Shown here: positions 12,701 to 24,700 of the stretch, in pieces
How the letters are laid out: every line of letters begins with the position of its first letter
How positions within the stretch are numbered: the stretch's first letter is position 1
NCBI RefSeq assembly: GCF_043290135.1
Contig: NC_134707.1
Span: forward strand, 83,470,447 to 83,534,446
Origin: Rhipicephalus microplus
Lineage: Eukaryota; Arthropoda; Arachnida; Ixodida; Ixodidae
Direction of reading: 5' to 3'
Length of the DNA stretch: 64,000 bases
Translations under genes and position numbers: made by a program
Notes under the pieces: model-generated
What the model was told of the DNA's origin: nothing
Seen by the model: only the letters and a program-made list of their open reading frames with translations
The model's database searches: none

Positions 12701-15700
12701 GTTTTTTTTAATTCCCCCCCCCCCCCCCCCAAAAATTTTCACGCAACTTTGAATTTGATGTAACCAGTAATGACCAGATTCATCAAAAAGTAATTGTTTA
12801 TTATAAATTAACAGCACCAATTTTCAAAAAAAAAGGAGCTTGTTACGCCCTTGCAAGGTCATTCAGGAAAAGAATAAAAAAAACTGCACACAAATCTGAT
12901 GAACGGTTTTCGAGTTCTTGCTTTCCTCAGCACCACAACTAGCAAAAAAATCCGTTAAGAGAAAACAGGCCGAGAAAGTTCAAAACACGTGTTTTCTTCA
13001 AAAAGCTCCAGCACAGTAGCTAGAAGTGCCCTGGCGCACTCTTTTCTTCTTTTGCCTGGCCTCCATCTTCTCTTGGTGTCTTTTAGAATTCTTTTTTAGG
13101 CGTAAAGCGTCTTTTTCACGAGCTCGCTGGATGGCCAGATGACCTGGTTGAAGTCCAATGGAGTCCGATATCACTTGGGTTGCTTTGCAGCAGCCGGCAT
13201 TGTAGCGCAGCACTGCTTCATGCAGTGCTGTTTCTACCGCGATCAAGGATGAGTGTTGTTCCTTCGGCATCAGAGACCACAGAATGGAGTGGAATGATTC
13301 TGATGCATTTTGCGTCTTCGCTCCCAGGCAGCGCTGAAGAAGCGACTTTTGTGACAGTCTTTCGTAGATGGGCAGCATAGCTGCAGCGACATAGTCCGGT
13401 AGGCTGTGTTTATGCTTTGGCTGTGGCTCACGCTTTGCCTCTGCAGCTCTAAGGCGGCACCACGATTGAGCCCCCTCTGGGCAAAGTTCATGGTGAGGGT
13501 CCTGGTCAGTCGATGTGACGTGGTGATATGTTGCCATCACTGCACGCTGCATGGCTGTTAGGTCAGTTGAATTGTTTCTCAGGGCCCAACCATAATACCC
13601 TGTCAGCTTTTCAATGAGGGCTTTAGTCAGCTTCCCCTTCCCACTCAGTGGCTTATCACTTTTCTGCACAATGTTTCGAAGAGCACTTCCAATCCTTTTC
13701 TGAACATGGTTCAGACATTCTTCTTTTACAATTGGCACTAGCCCGTACACATTCTCTTCTGTGAGGGCAGCGAAGGTACGGCTGTCTCCATCGGACACAA
13801 GAGTGGTGTACCGCAGGCCATGCTTGGATACAGACCGCCCAAAGAGAGTCAAGCCTGCCTCCACTTCCATGCTTCCCGATTTTGCGTCTGTGTTTTTCTG
13901 GCAAATGTGGTGCTTCTGCCAGCTTTCGTATGCTGCATCTCCAGGTTTGGGCCCTGTTTGGCATCCAAGGCAGTGGTTTGAAAGAACTACAGCATCCAAG
14001 ATGAGACCTGTAAAGAAGTCAATTACCGATCCCACTCCGATGTGTGATGTGTGACCCCGCTTATGCCATGTGCCATCGTACACTACGGTGATGTCCTTGC
14101 AGAAGCTGGGGTCCATTTCTTTATATGTTTTGATCACTGCTGTGGCAGAATCAGCATAAAACTTCTCCAAAGCAGTGGCCTCTGGCTTCCTGAACGTCTC
14201 TTTCAAGTGCTTTTGAAACGTCTTGTGGTGAAGACCTCTGTAAGAGTGTAAGAGACGTTCATGGCAGCCCAAAAGTCATTAAGAGCTGTTTGCCCCTTGC
14301 CTATTTGCTTTATAGCCATTATGGCGCGGACATTTATATCGAAGGCCTGCGTGTCCTTTTTGCGGGATGATGTCCATAATTTATCGACGGTGCCACAAGA
14401 GGCGCACACGACTTCAAGTTTTGTTGCGACCGCATTGTCTGGGCATGGCGCGCGCGCGAAGTTTGGTTTGATTTCGGGATTTGCGCCTGTTTTGGACGCC
14501 GCGGCGGCCTCGAAAATAGTATTTTTTTTGCACTTTGCGGTTGAATTAGGTGCTGATAATTACAGAATAGGTAGTTTATGAGACATACAACCCAAAAATG
14601 TGGTTTTTCAAAAACCGACTTTTTCGCGATTTTTCGGTTTTCAAGGGCCGCGTCCCCCCTTAAGAAAAAAGAAAGGGAATAAAGGCACAATAGATGAAAA
14701 ACCACAAGTGCAAGAGGTTCGACATCATAAATCACGACGAAGCTCCTATTCTTTTGTGTTTTAGGAAAGCAAGGCACGTCAAAACTGAAGGCAGTGAATT
14801 CAAGAAACTGTACATTGCAAAGGACTCGAAAGAGGGATGACCTATGTGCCTTTTGATGATGGAATATCGTTGGTGCAACTCCAGAAGCCGTTTTCTCGAA
14901 ATGATTTTTTTTGCTTCCCGATTTTCTTGTTCCGCCAATTTCTCAGTAACCGCTGTGTCTATATTCAGTTCTGTCTTTTGTTCTATATTTCTTGAAGGGA
15001 ACGACAATCGTGCTTCTTCAGTATGGCCTTTTGATAATTAGCTATTTCAAATGTTGCACACAGCCTCCATGCCTGTTACACAGTAACCTCATGAAATATG
15101 AGAAGTAAGAAAAACTGAGTGGCAAATAAAAAATATATATTGTTATGCCCTCAATCAAACATCTTAGAATATGTAGCACTTTTAACGAGTTTCCTTCAAT
15201 GTTTTTAAGCGAGTCAAACTCGGAACATGACCAGAAAGAGAAATAAAAGAGAAATATATTGTACATCAAAGACGTTGTGAAAATATATTCATAAAATTTT
15301 AAATGTAGCACTTAAAAACATTTCTAACAAGCATGCCAATTTTCATCAAAATCCATTAGGAAATAAGAAAGGTACTAACGAAAGCAACTTCCCCTTTTAA
15401 CATCACCAAGACAAATGTAGAGGTAGTATTAGGTTCTTTGACTGACGCCAGCAGCACAAATGTGGTCATAGGAGCCATCCTAGAATTCTTACATGCCACT
15501 GGACTGGATGCATGCCTTTAGAGTTACCCTATTCTAACAAGACCATATTCTCTTTTCCCTACCTTACCATGGTCATTTACCACTCTTTACCTCCCTCTTA
15601 GCCTTCCCCAGGGTAGACTAGCAGGCCAGAGCGAACTGCAGCTTAGGCCAACCTCTTTAGCTTTCTGTCAATAAATTCTCTCTCAGAGCAAAATAAGCTC

Positions 15701-18700
15701 ACCTTCGCACCACGCATCGTCTGCCTCCTTGCTGACGTAAACGGGGTCACCAATGTCGATTGCCACCTCGTCCGCGTGCCTCGGTACAAACCGATAGAGA
15801 CCGCGATGCGTGGCATCCTGCAGTTGTAGCAGGCCGCCACCCGAGGTCGTCGTCGAACTGGGACTGCTTGCCGACAGGGGGCTTCCTGGGAAATCAAAAA
15901 GGGAAAACCCGGGCTATGCTTTTAAAAAATACCAAAATATGTCCCCTTACACAGTCAAAACAAAGTCACATATGACAACAAAATGACCCAGACATAAGAA
16001 CCCGAAAATTCATTACAAATGCATATCTGTAATGTTCCACAAAAGTGAACACAGCCCTCATTTATTTCATTGAAAATGAAAATTCTTTCTTACTGTGGGC
16101 AAACATTAAAGTGCTGCAAATTATGAAACAATAATTACAGCATTCAAGTTCGTTTAAAAACACATTTAAAATAATTTAACTACACAAAATGAACCAAAAT
16201 AAATTGCATCGCATGTACCCTAAGGTGGTTTCACTGCAGCATGAGGTTGCTATGCCGTGAAACCATCTATCCAGAAGAAATTATGCACTTTTGCGAAGTC
16301 ACACTGAATATATTGTTACCACATATGCAATTTAGGTATGCGCATTTGTGTAGCGGGGAACCGGGTGGTGCCAGACGAAGAGGACGTTCAGTTGGTGACA
16401 AGAGGTCTCTGGTGCGCGTCCATTGTATACCCTCTACCTCGCCTCTGAATAAACCCCCCTCGTAAACGTAACAGAGTGATAGAGGTGCTGGGTGACAGCC
16501 CGTTGACGAACCACAAAGCCACAGCTGATTGAACTTCGCCGGTGCCGTCGTCTTGCCGGTCTGCCACCGACGACAACCGTCATGGCCAAGAGCGAAGATC
16601 ACGGCTTCTCAACCATGCAAAGGTCAGTGTTGGCTGCACCTCAGTATCACTATATGGAAGCCTGCCCGTTCGCGGGAAGAGCAGGAGAAGATGTGGATGC
16701 GTGGCTGACACATTACAAAAGGGTGAGCTGGTACAACTGCTGGGATCTCACCGACCAACTAGGAAATGTCGCGCCGTTTCTCACGGAAACCGCCCTGATG
16801 TGGTACGAAAACCACGAAGATTCCTTAACAACGTGGGATCGTTTCGCTGAAGAACTCAAGAAATGCTTCGGAGACTGATTCGAAAAAGGAAAGCGCGGAG
16901 CCGTTGGCTCAAAGAGCTCAGACTCCTGGAGAAACGTGTACCACCTACATAGAGGAGGTTCTGATGCTCTGCAAGATCATAGACACGTATATGTCTGAAG
17001 AGGACATGGTCGGACACCTTCTGAAGAGTATAGCAGAGAACGTCTACAATTTTTTGATAGGCAGGGAAGACCTCACTTTCGTCTCTGCCGTCCAACGTCA
17101 CTGCTGTACTTTCAAGAAGCTGAAGACTCGTCGTATTGCCCCGAAATTTGGTAGGCTGGCAAATGTGACAACGGTCACCAGCGTCGACATGAGCCTGTCT
17201 GCCGACCTTGCCGCTACTATTCGGGCAATAGTACGTGAAGAGCTGCAGTGACAAGGTGACTGGGTTGCCGAAACCATTCCTCACCCGCCTACCAGTCCAC
17301 CCTACTACACGGCGGCGCCATTAGCTCCTTTGCAACCATCGGTATGTGTCACAGACATCAGCGAAACTAGAACTCCGTGGCCACGTCGTGATTCACTCGC
17401 GGCCGACCAGCGATACGGCCAACGCCTTCGTCACAGCCCCGCCACACAGAGGTGGGCAGCCCCCGCTCAGCAAGCTCGTCACCGACCCTTCACAGCTGAG
17501 TGGTCTCAGCATTGGTTCGGCAAACGTCCTCTACCAGTCTGCTACAACTGTGGCTTCGAAGGCCACATTGCCAGGTATTGCAACTACCGGCAGCCGCCAA
17601 GGTATGACCAATCACCGAGATATAACCGTTCTGGCGTTATACAAGCACCGAGATGCCCGGGAAGCGCGTCTTACAAGATCCCAGGACCACTACGAAACCA
17701 ATCTCCGGCCTCTGACCGCAGTGTGACACCACCGCCTGCCCCTTGCGGCAACGGATCACCGTCTCCTCGGCGCCGCCACTCCTTGCCTCCTACGGTAAAC
17801 TAGTCGGCGCGCCCGTTGGAGGTGAGGTCGCTGGACAGTCTACAGTTTCAACAGAAATACCTGCTTTAGCTTTCATATTTAAAAATAAGGTTCGAGTGCT
17901 TATCGATGGTGTACTAACAATGTCGTTGGTGGACACAAGTGCAACCGTGTCAGTGATGAGTTTCGTTTTCACCCGCCTCCTTGGACGAAAATTTATGTTT
18001 CGTTGGGACCGTTCTGATAAGTTTCGTGGAAAGAGCGGAGATGAGTTACAACCTGTTGGTGTCTGCACTGTGACTGTTAGTTTGGCTTGCCAGAAATTTG
18101 TTGCAGAGTTTGCTGTTCTCCCCCATAGTACGCATGACGTCATTCTGGGACTCGATTTCTTAAAGCTATGTGGTGCCACTTTCGATTGCCGCACAGGACA
18201 AATTACAGTAGATTCCGATATTCCAGTAGAATTTATGGAAAACACGCCCAGTTAGGAAAGTGCTTTTTACGTATCCGTGGACACAATTGTGCCGCCACTG
18301 TCTGCAAAATGTGTCCCTGTTGTCTGTTCCTGCAAGCGAGAAAACATTTGACGCAACCGTGGAGCCCGTGCACCTCAGTTGCATAAAGAAGGCAGTTCTA
18401 ATACCCTACTGTACGCTATCGGTTGCACAAGAGCATACTGGTTTACAGGTGATTAACTGATCTGATGAACCTACAGTGCTGCCGGAGGGTCTGAAACTTG
18501 CAGAGATTCGTGAACAACAAGTATTTACATTTGCCATTCTTGCAGAGAGCAGCGATTCCCCAGATAAGACCCGTTGCGATAATCTGCATGCCAGGGACAC
18601 CATCATTATGGCTATGATTGACAAGTCACTCAGCACCAACGAACGTAATGAACTGGCGAGTATTTTTGAAACATGCCAGTATTTTTGATTTCGCTCAGCA

Positions 18701-21700
18701 CGATCCTCCGTCATTTCCTGCTTCTCGTATAAAGCACCGAATCGACACGACATCTCACAAACCTCTCCGACAGAAGCCATATCATGTATTGCATTCGGAA
18801 CGCGCAGTGATCAATGAACAGGTTTGCGAGATGCTCAAGAAAAATTTAATTCAAAAATCATGTAGTCCGTGGACCGCTCCAGTAATTCTAGTGAAGAAGA
18901 AGGATGGGACATGGCGATTTTGTGTTGACTACCGCCGTCTCAATGCCATCACTAAAAAAGACGTATACCCACTTCCGCGGATTGATGATGCTATCGACTA
19001 TCTATCATCGGCCTCTTACTTTTCGTCTGTGTATTTGAGGTCAGGCTACTGGCAGATTCCGATGCACGAGGAAGACAAGGAGAAAACGGCATTTGTTACA
19101 ACAGATGGACTTTTTGAATTTAATGTAATGCTGTTTGGACTGCAATGCGCCTGCAACTTTTGAGTGCTTCATGAACAACATTCTGCGTGGATTGAAGTGG
19201 GAAGTGTGTATGTGTTATTTGGATGTCATAGTAGCTTTCGGGCGCACCTTTTTTGAGCACAAAACATGCATCGGCCTCGTGCTGGACAGCCTAAGCAAAG
19301 CACGCTTGGTGCTCAACTAAAAAAAATGTCGTTTTGGAGAGCGCTAAACACTTGTCCTTGGACACTTAGTAGACAAAGAAAGCATACGACTGGATCCTGC
19401 CAAGAAGGCCGCAGTGGAGGCGTTTAAGCAACTGCACTCGATGAAAGAACAGCGCAGCTTTTTGGGGCTTTGTTCATACTTTCGCCAATTCATTCCTGGC
19501 TTTGCCAATATTGCATATCCGCTCACGTGCCTGCTTCAGAAAGGTGCGCAGTTTGACTGGACCCCGAAATGTGATTCTGCTTTTTCAGAGTTGAAGTTTC
19601 CTTTGACATCTCATCCGATTCTTCGACATTTCAATCCTCTGGCTCCCACTGAACTTCACACAGACGCTAGCGGTACTGGTGTAGGTGCTGTCCTGGTTCA
19701 ATGCTTGGATAACCAAGAACACGTCGTAGCATATCCAAGTCGCTCGCTCAGCAAGTCCGAGCGCAACTACACTGTCACAGAGCAAGAATGCCTTGCAGTA
19801 GTCTTCGCAGTGCAGCACTTCCGGTCCTACCTGTACGGACGCCCCTCTACCATCCTGACAGACTATCATTCTCTCTCCTGATTGGTTAATCTGCGTGACC
19901 CATCTGGTCGGCTGGCCTGCTGGGCACTTCATCTACAAGAATATGACTTCACGGTTTCCAATAAAAGCGGCCAATGCCATGCTGACGCAGATTGTCATTC
20001 GCGACTACCGCTTCCAACGACGGAATGTGACGCAGACAACTTTAACACCTACATCGCATCACTGGACCAACCATTTCCCAATACCAAGACCTTTAGGGAT
20101 GAGCAACAAAGGGACGGCATCATACAGCAACTTCTTGCTACCAAACCAAAATCATCGCCTACACGCTTCTGCATCCGAGACGGGCTAGTTTACAAAAAAA
20201 ACTACACCAGCACCGGCTCACGATATCTTCTGGTGGTTCCGAAGAGCCTTCGCGTTTATGTCTTGCAGGCTATGTATGATGACCCAACATCCGGTCATCC
20301 AGGCACAGCGAAAACTCTTTGCTGTCTTCACGAAAGATTCTACTGGCCCAAAATGCACCAGACGACGGAACAACACGTTTCTAGCTGTAACGAGTGCCAA
20401 CCTCATAAATTCCCAACACGTGCTCCTCCAGGGCGATTACATGCGGTGCCGCCCCCTAGAACTCCATTCGAGCAAGTCGGGATTGACCTCCATGGACTAT
20501 TTCCCCGGTCTTCCGATGAAAATCGCTGGATAGTCGTCTGCACTGACCATTTAACACGGTACTGCGAAACAGCTGCCATACCATCGGCAACTGCAGCCGA
20601 TGTGTCTTTCTTTATGCTATGCTTTGTAATTCTACGACATGGACTTCCCAAAATTGTAAACAGTGACCGTGGCCGACAATTCACAGCAGACGTGGTGGAA
20701 GAGATGCTTCGTATCTGGCTTCAAGGTTTCGGCACTCTACACCATACCGTTCCCAAACGAACGGTCTAACTGAATGAATGAACAGAACTCTCCCAAACAT
20801 GCTGTCTATGTATGTCACATCAGATCACAAGGACTGGGACAGTATTCTACCTTTCATCACTTATGCATTCAACACCACACAGCATGAAACTACCGGCTAT
20901 ACCGTATAAACCGGAATATAAGTCGAGATATTTTCAATAAAATATTAACCTAAAGTCGCCCTTCATCTCATAGAGTGGTGTCTAGTTGAAAGTGCACCGC
21001 TGTCTGGCAGCATGTGGCTTGCATGTGCTTGAGAAGCCGGACGCGGCCATAACCGCATCGAAATTCAATCGCAGGCTTTTTTTTTTTCTCTCTGTCTGTT
21101 CTCTTGTGTTCGTGATTTGTTTCCGATCTGTTCAGAGTTATTGCTCCGCTTGAAATTACGCTGCATTTTTAGTGGTTTTTTTTTTTTTTTCGTTCAGCCA
21201 ATATGAGTAGCGGTACGAGGAGGCAGTACTCAGCTGCGTTTAAACTAAGTGTTGTCGAGTTCGCAGAAGCCAACGGGAATATGGCTGCTCAGCGCCGCTT
21301 TGGTGTATCGGAAAAAAAGCGTGCGCTATTGGAGGGCACAGAAAGAGAAGCTGCAGATGTGCAATCTTCGAAAAATGTCGTTTCGTGGACAAAGTGCCGT
21401 TCATCCGCAGCTGGAGGATAAGCTAGCGCACTTTGTGCGGGAAGTTCGTGCGCGCTCGCTGCCAGTGACCGTGGATAGCATTCGCAAGAAAGCCGTGGAA
21501 CTCGCTCGAGAAGCTAGGCTCATGAGAGAACAGTTTCGTGCACCAAACTATAGGGTGCGTCGATTTATGCGATGCAAAGGATTTTCTCTTCGGCAGCGCA
21601 CATTCATCTGTCAGAAGTTGCCCGAGGAGTTCGAGGACAAGCTTATGACTTTCAGCGCTTCGTGAACCGGCTTCTGGAGCAGAACGACTACATGACGTAG

Positions 21701-24700
21701 TAGATTGGCAACGCCGATGAGACCCCCGTGTGGTTTGACATGGCTTCGTCGACCACTATCGCGTAGCGCGACGCCAAGGATGTGAAGCTGTTGTCCACTG
21801 GCAACGAGCACTCGCGCTTCAACGTCATGCTGGCATGCACGGCAGATGGTAGAAAGCTTCCGCCCTTCATCATTTTCAAACGCAAGACAATGTTGAAGGA
21901 AGTGTTCCCGCCCGGTGTTGTCTTTCGCGTCAACAAAAAGGGATACATAGACGAGGCCATGATGCTCGAATGAATAAGAGTAGTGTGGAACCGTCGGGCA
22001 AGTGCACTGCTGCGTTTTCGCAGCATGCTGGTGTTGGATGCATTTCGTGGTCACTTAACCGACGCTGTGAAACGCGCACTCGACGACGGGAAAATGGACC
22101 TCGCCGTCATACCAGGTGGTATGACGTCCACCGTCCAGCCGCTCGACGTTACGCTGAACAAGCCGTTCAAGGACCGAGTGCGACCGGAGCACCAAGAGTG
22201 AATGTCCGGCCACATCCCAGACACCGACGGGCCGCCTACAGAGGCCTCCGCTTGTGACTGTTTGTGGTTGGATGCTTTCGGCCTGGCGTTCCTCGCCAGA
22301 TTCCATGGTGGAAAAGGCTTTCAAGAAATATTGCTTCAGCAACTCGCTGGATGGCACGGAGGGCGACGCACTGTGGGAGGCGGCCAGCGACAAACTCTCA
22401 TCTTCGGAGGACAGTGGTTTTTCGTCAGATGAATAGGATCCAGTTGCGATGGTGGTTGAGGGGAGCTCCGACAATCAGGGTTTGGTGCACCCAATTCCCG
22501 AATAAATGTGGTTTGGCAGTTTTGGGTTTTTTCCCTTCTTTTATTTTTCGGTAACCTGAACTTGGGGGGTCGACCTATATTCCCACTCGACCTATAGTCC
22601 GGTTTATACGGTAGTCTTTTCTTCTATATGCTCGACCGCCTCGTCATACCCTGAGCAACATTTTCCCGTGTTTGGACCACCATGATCGCTGCATATCCGA
22701 GATAATCTGTCGGGCAAAACAAGCCAGACGCCTTGCTTATTTGCGCACTCTTGCTTCGCAAGACCGCTCGCAGGCACATTTTGACCGCCGACACGTGACG
22801 TACAATCGGCGTGACCTAGTATTGCTGTGCACACCAACTAGAAAGCGTGGTTTGAGCGAGAAAATGCTAGCGCACTATGCGGGACCTTATCTTGTTATAG
22901 ACCATATCAGTGATTTAGTTTACCGCATAGTGCGTCTCCATTCGAACGGCCCACGGTCTGCAAAAACTGAACTTGCCCATGTTGCGCATTTGAAGCGCTT
23001 TATTCCTCGAGAGACTGTTTGACTCGCCCGGTGGGCTGCGTCTGCGTGGAGGAAAATCTTACCACATATGCAATTTATGTATGTGCATCTGTGTAGCGGG
23101 TAACAGGGTGGTGCCAGGCAAAGAGGACGTTCGGTTGGTGGCAAGAGGTCTCTGGTGCGCGTTCATTGTATACCCTCGAGTCGACCGTTACGCCGCCTCT
23201 GAATAAAACCCTCTCGTAAACGTAACAATGTGCATGCTAGTGTCTCGATAACTATTATTTTTTTTCCAAATTTACAAACCCAATAGATGGGCTTAATACA
23301 CTAAAAGGTCAAGTTTTAAACAACCAATTTCGCTCCTTGCAATTTGTGGCCTACTAGTATTAAAATCCTACTACTATTCAGTGTTGGTCACACCTTGTGT
23401 TGAACAAAGAAATGAGCCTTCACATAGGCCTAGTTCTTAAAAAATATCGTGCAAGTTAGGTCATGTAAAAATTGGGTCACTTTTCTGTACACTACGCAAC
23501 CTGTACCATTCAAACTCTTCAATGCTAAACTCTTTGATGAAATCAATACTTGTTCATCACTATTACTAGTGTGGATATGCATTACATTGAGATATGAAAG
23601 TATTTTGCCCACACTAATAATTCAACATGATCCACATTCACCTAACAAAGTGAGGCTATTGAATATGAAAGAAGTGGCAGAGTTCTTCAACCATAGAAGC
23701 TGCGAAACTCCATATAGCACCCCGGCTCATTGGCCGACGAGCCGGTACGCTGCTGCTGGTGCTGTTGCGTCAGCTTTGCCAGCTCTGTGGCGGCGAAAAC
23801 TTGTTCTCAATGCCACATGCATAGGGAAGACACGGGACTTCAGAAAATACAGAGCTGAAAAAAAGAAACATCAATTTTGGGGGGGTTTGACAAGCTATAC
23901 CCCTTGTGTCAAAATCTGAACTTACGGAGAGATGAACCTACAAGGTCTTGCTAACTGTCACGCCATCTGTTGACCAAAAAACTAAGTAACAAACGCTCGT
24001 GACGATGTCAGCACTGCATGAGGTGCCACGCTATATAGTGTTATACATTGCTGCTCCAAGATGGCACGACAATCTGCAGTATTAATAATAATATCTGGGG
24101 TTTTACGTCCAAAAACCACAATATGATTACGAGAGACGCCGTAGCAGAGGGCTCCAGAAATTTTGACCATCTGGTGCTCTTTAACATCCACCGACATTGC
24201 ACAATCGTGCACCGACATCGCACAAATGGCATAGGCTCTATTTTCATGGAGTCTCTACCATTTAACCTTTATGAAAATGCCAGAGCTAATCAATCACACG
24301 AGTTGCGAAACTCCCCATAGGCTCCATGTGTCGAAATCCAAACACGTCCTTGACCTCCCCCCCCACCCCCCCACCCCCCTGTCAGGAGCGAGCAGATTGC
24401 CACGCCAGTTGTTGATCCGAACGCCCCTATTAAACGCATCATTTGTGTTTGCTGCCCCCAGGTGGCGTGAACGTCAACTAACTCCCGAAAAATTGGGCCA
24501 ACTGCATGCCCAGATTTCGCAATGCAGTTTCGCAACTCGTATAACTGAATAAATCTGTCGAAATGCGACCGCCATGGCTGGGATCGAAGCCACGACCTTC
24601 AGGTCAGCAACCGTGCACCCCAGCCACTGTTCTGCCGAGGCGGATGGACAATCTGCAAGCCTCTAGAGAATCGGCTATGGGCATGTCTTCTCGTTCCCGA

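Larger units (their letters stand above)
9342..14662 (-). mobile_element. Mutator-like DNA transposon with terminal inverted repeats
   Basis: The left end (cttgaggggggacgtggc) and the reverse complement of the right end (cttaaggggggacgcggc) match and stay similar over about 55 bp (gaaaaat.gc.aaaaa.tcg.ttttt). Between them is a minus-strand transposase with Mutator-like features near the right end. The interior also has a GC-rich imperfect tandem repeat, two C runs and what look like nested related elements (ends at 11891-11907 and 12437-12455). I could not define a clean 9-bp target duplication. At about 5.3 kb it lies in the JIP1 intron between the two SH3 exons. Confidence 0.75.
19882..23022 (+). 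pseudogene. Ty3 integrase, interrupted by pogo/Tigger insertion
   Basis: The zinc domain ([20 protein letters not shown] ... CNECQPHK) and the core with [25 protein letters not shown] (first Asp) and NSDRGRQF (second Asp) are open to 20769. The remaining core lies in another frame (SQTNGLTE, then TGA, then [22 protein letters not shown]) and is cut at 20900 by the DNA transposon. The coding sequence resumes at 22614 (SLFFYMLDR). The C-terminal part at 22672-23022 has [20 protein letters not shown] and [20 protein letters not shown], ending just before the 3' LTR. Confidence 0.85.
16314..23227 (+). mobile_element. LTR-bounded Ty3/gypsy retrotransposon, split by a DNA transposon
   Basis: Two direct LTRs (16314-16473 and 23057-23227) enclose gag, protease, RT, RNase H and integrase in the usual Ty3 order. 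Removing the 1.7-kb pogo/Tigger insertion gives an element of about 5.2 kb. It lies antisense in the intron between the JIP1 Ser-rich exon and the first SH3 exon. Multiple frameshifts and LTR divergence indicate an old copy. No clear target duplication: tatat on the left, atgtg on the right. Confidence 0.9.

Noticed and set aside
14732..15007. Minus-strand ORF of 91 codons with a charged helix-like segment, considered as a host exon
   Set aside because: No splice sites in phase with JIP1 and no family recognised; it lies between transposon ends.
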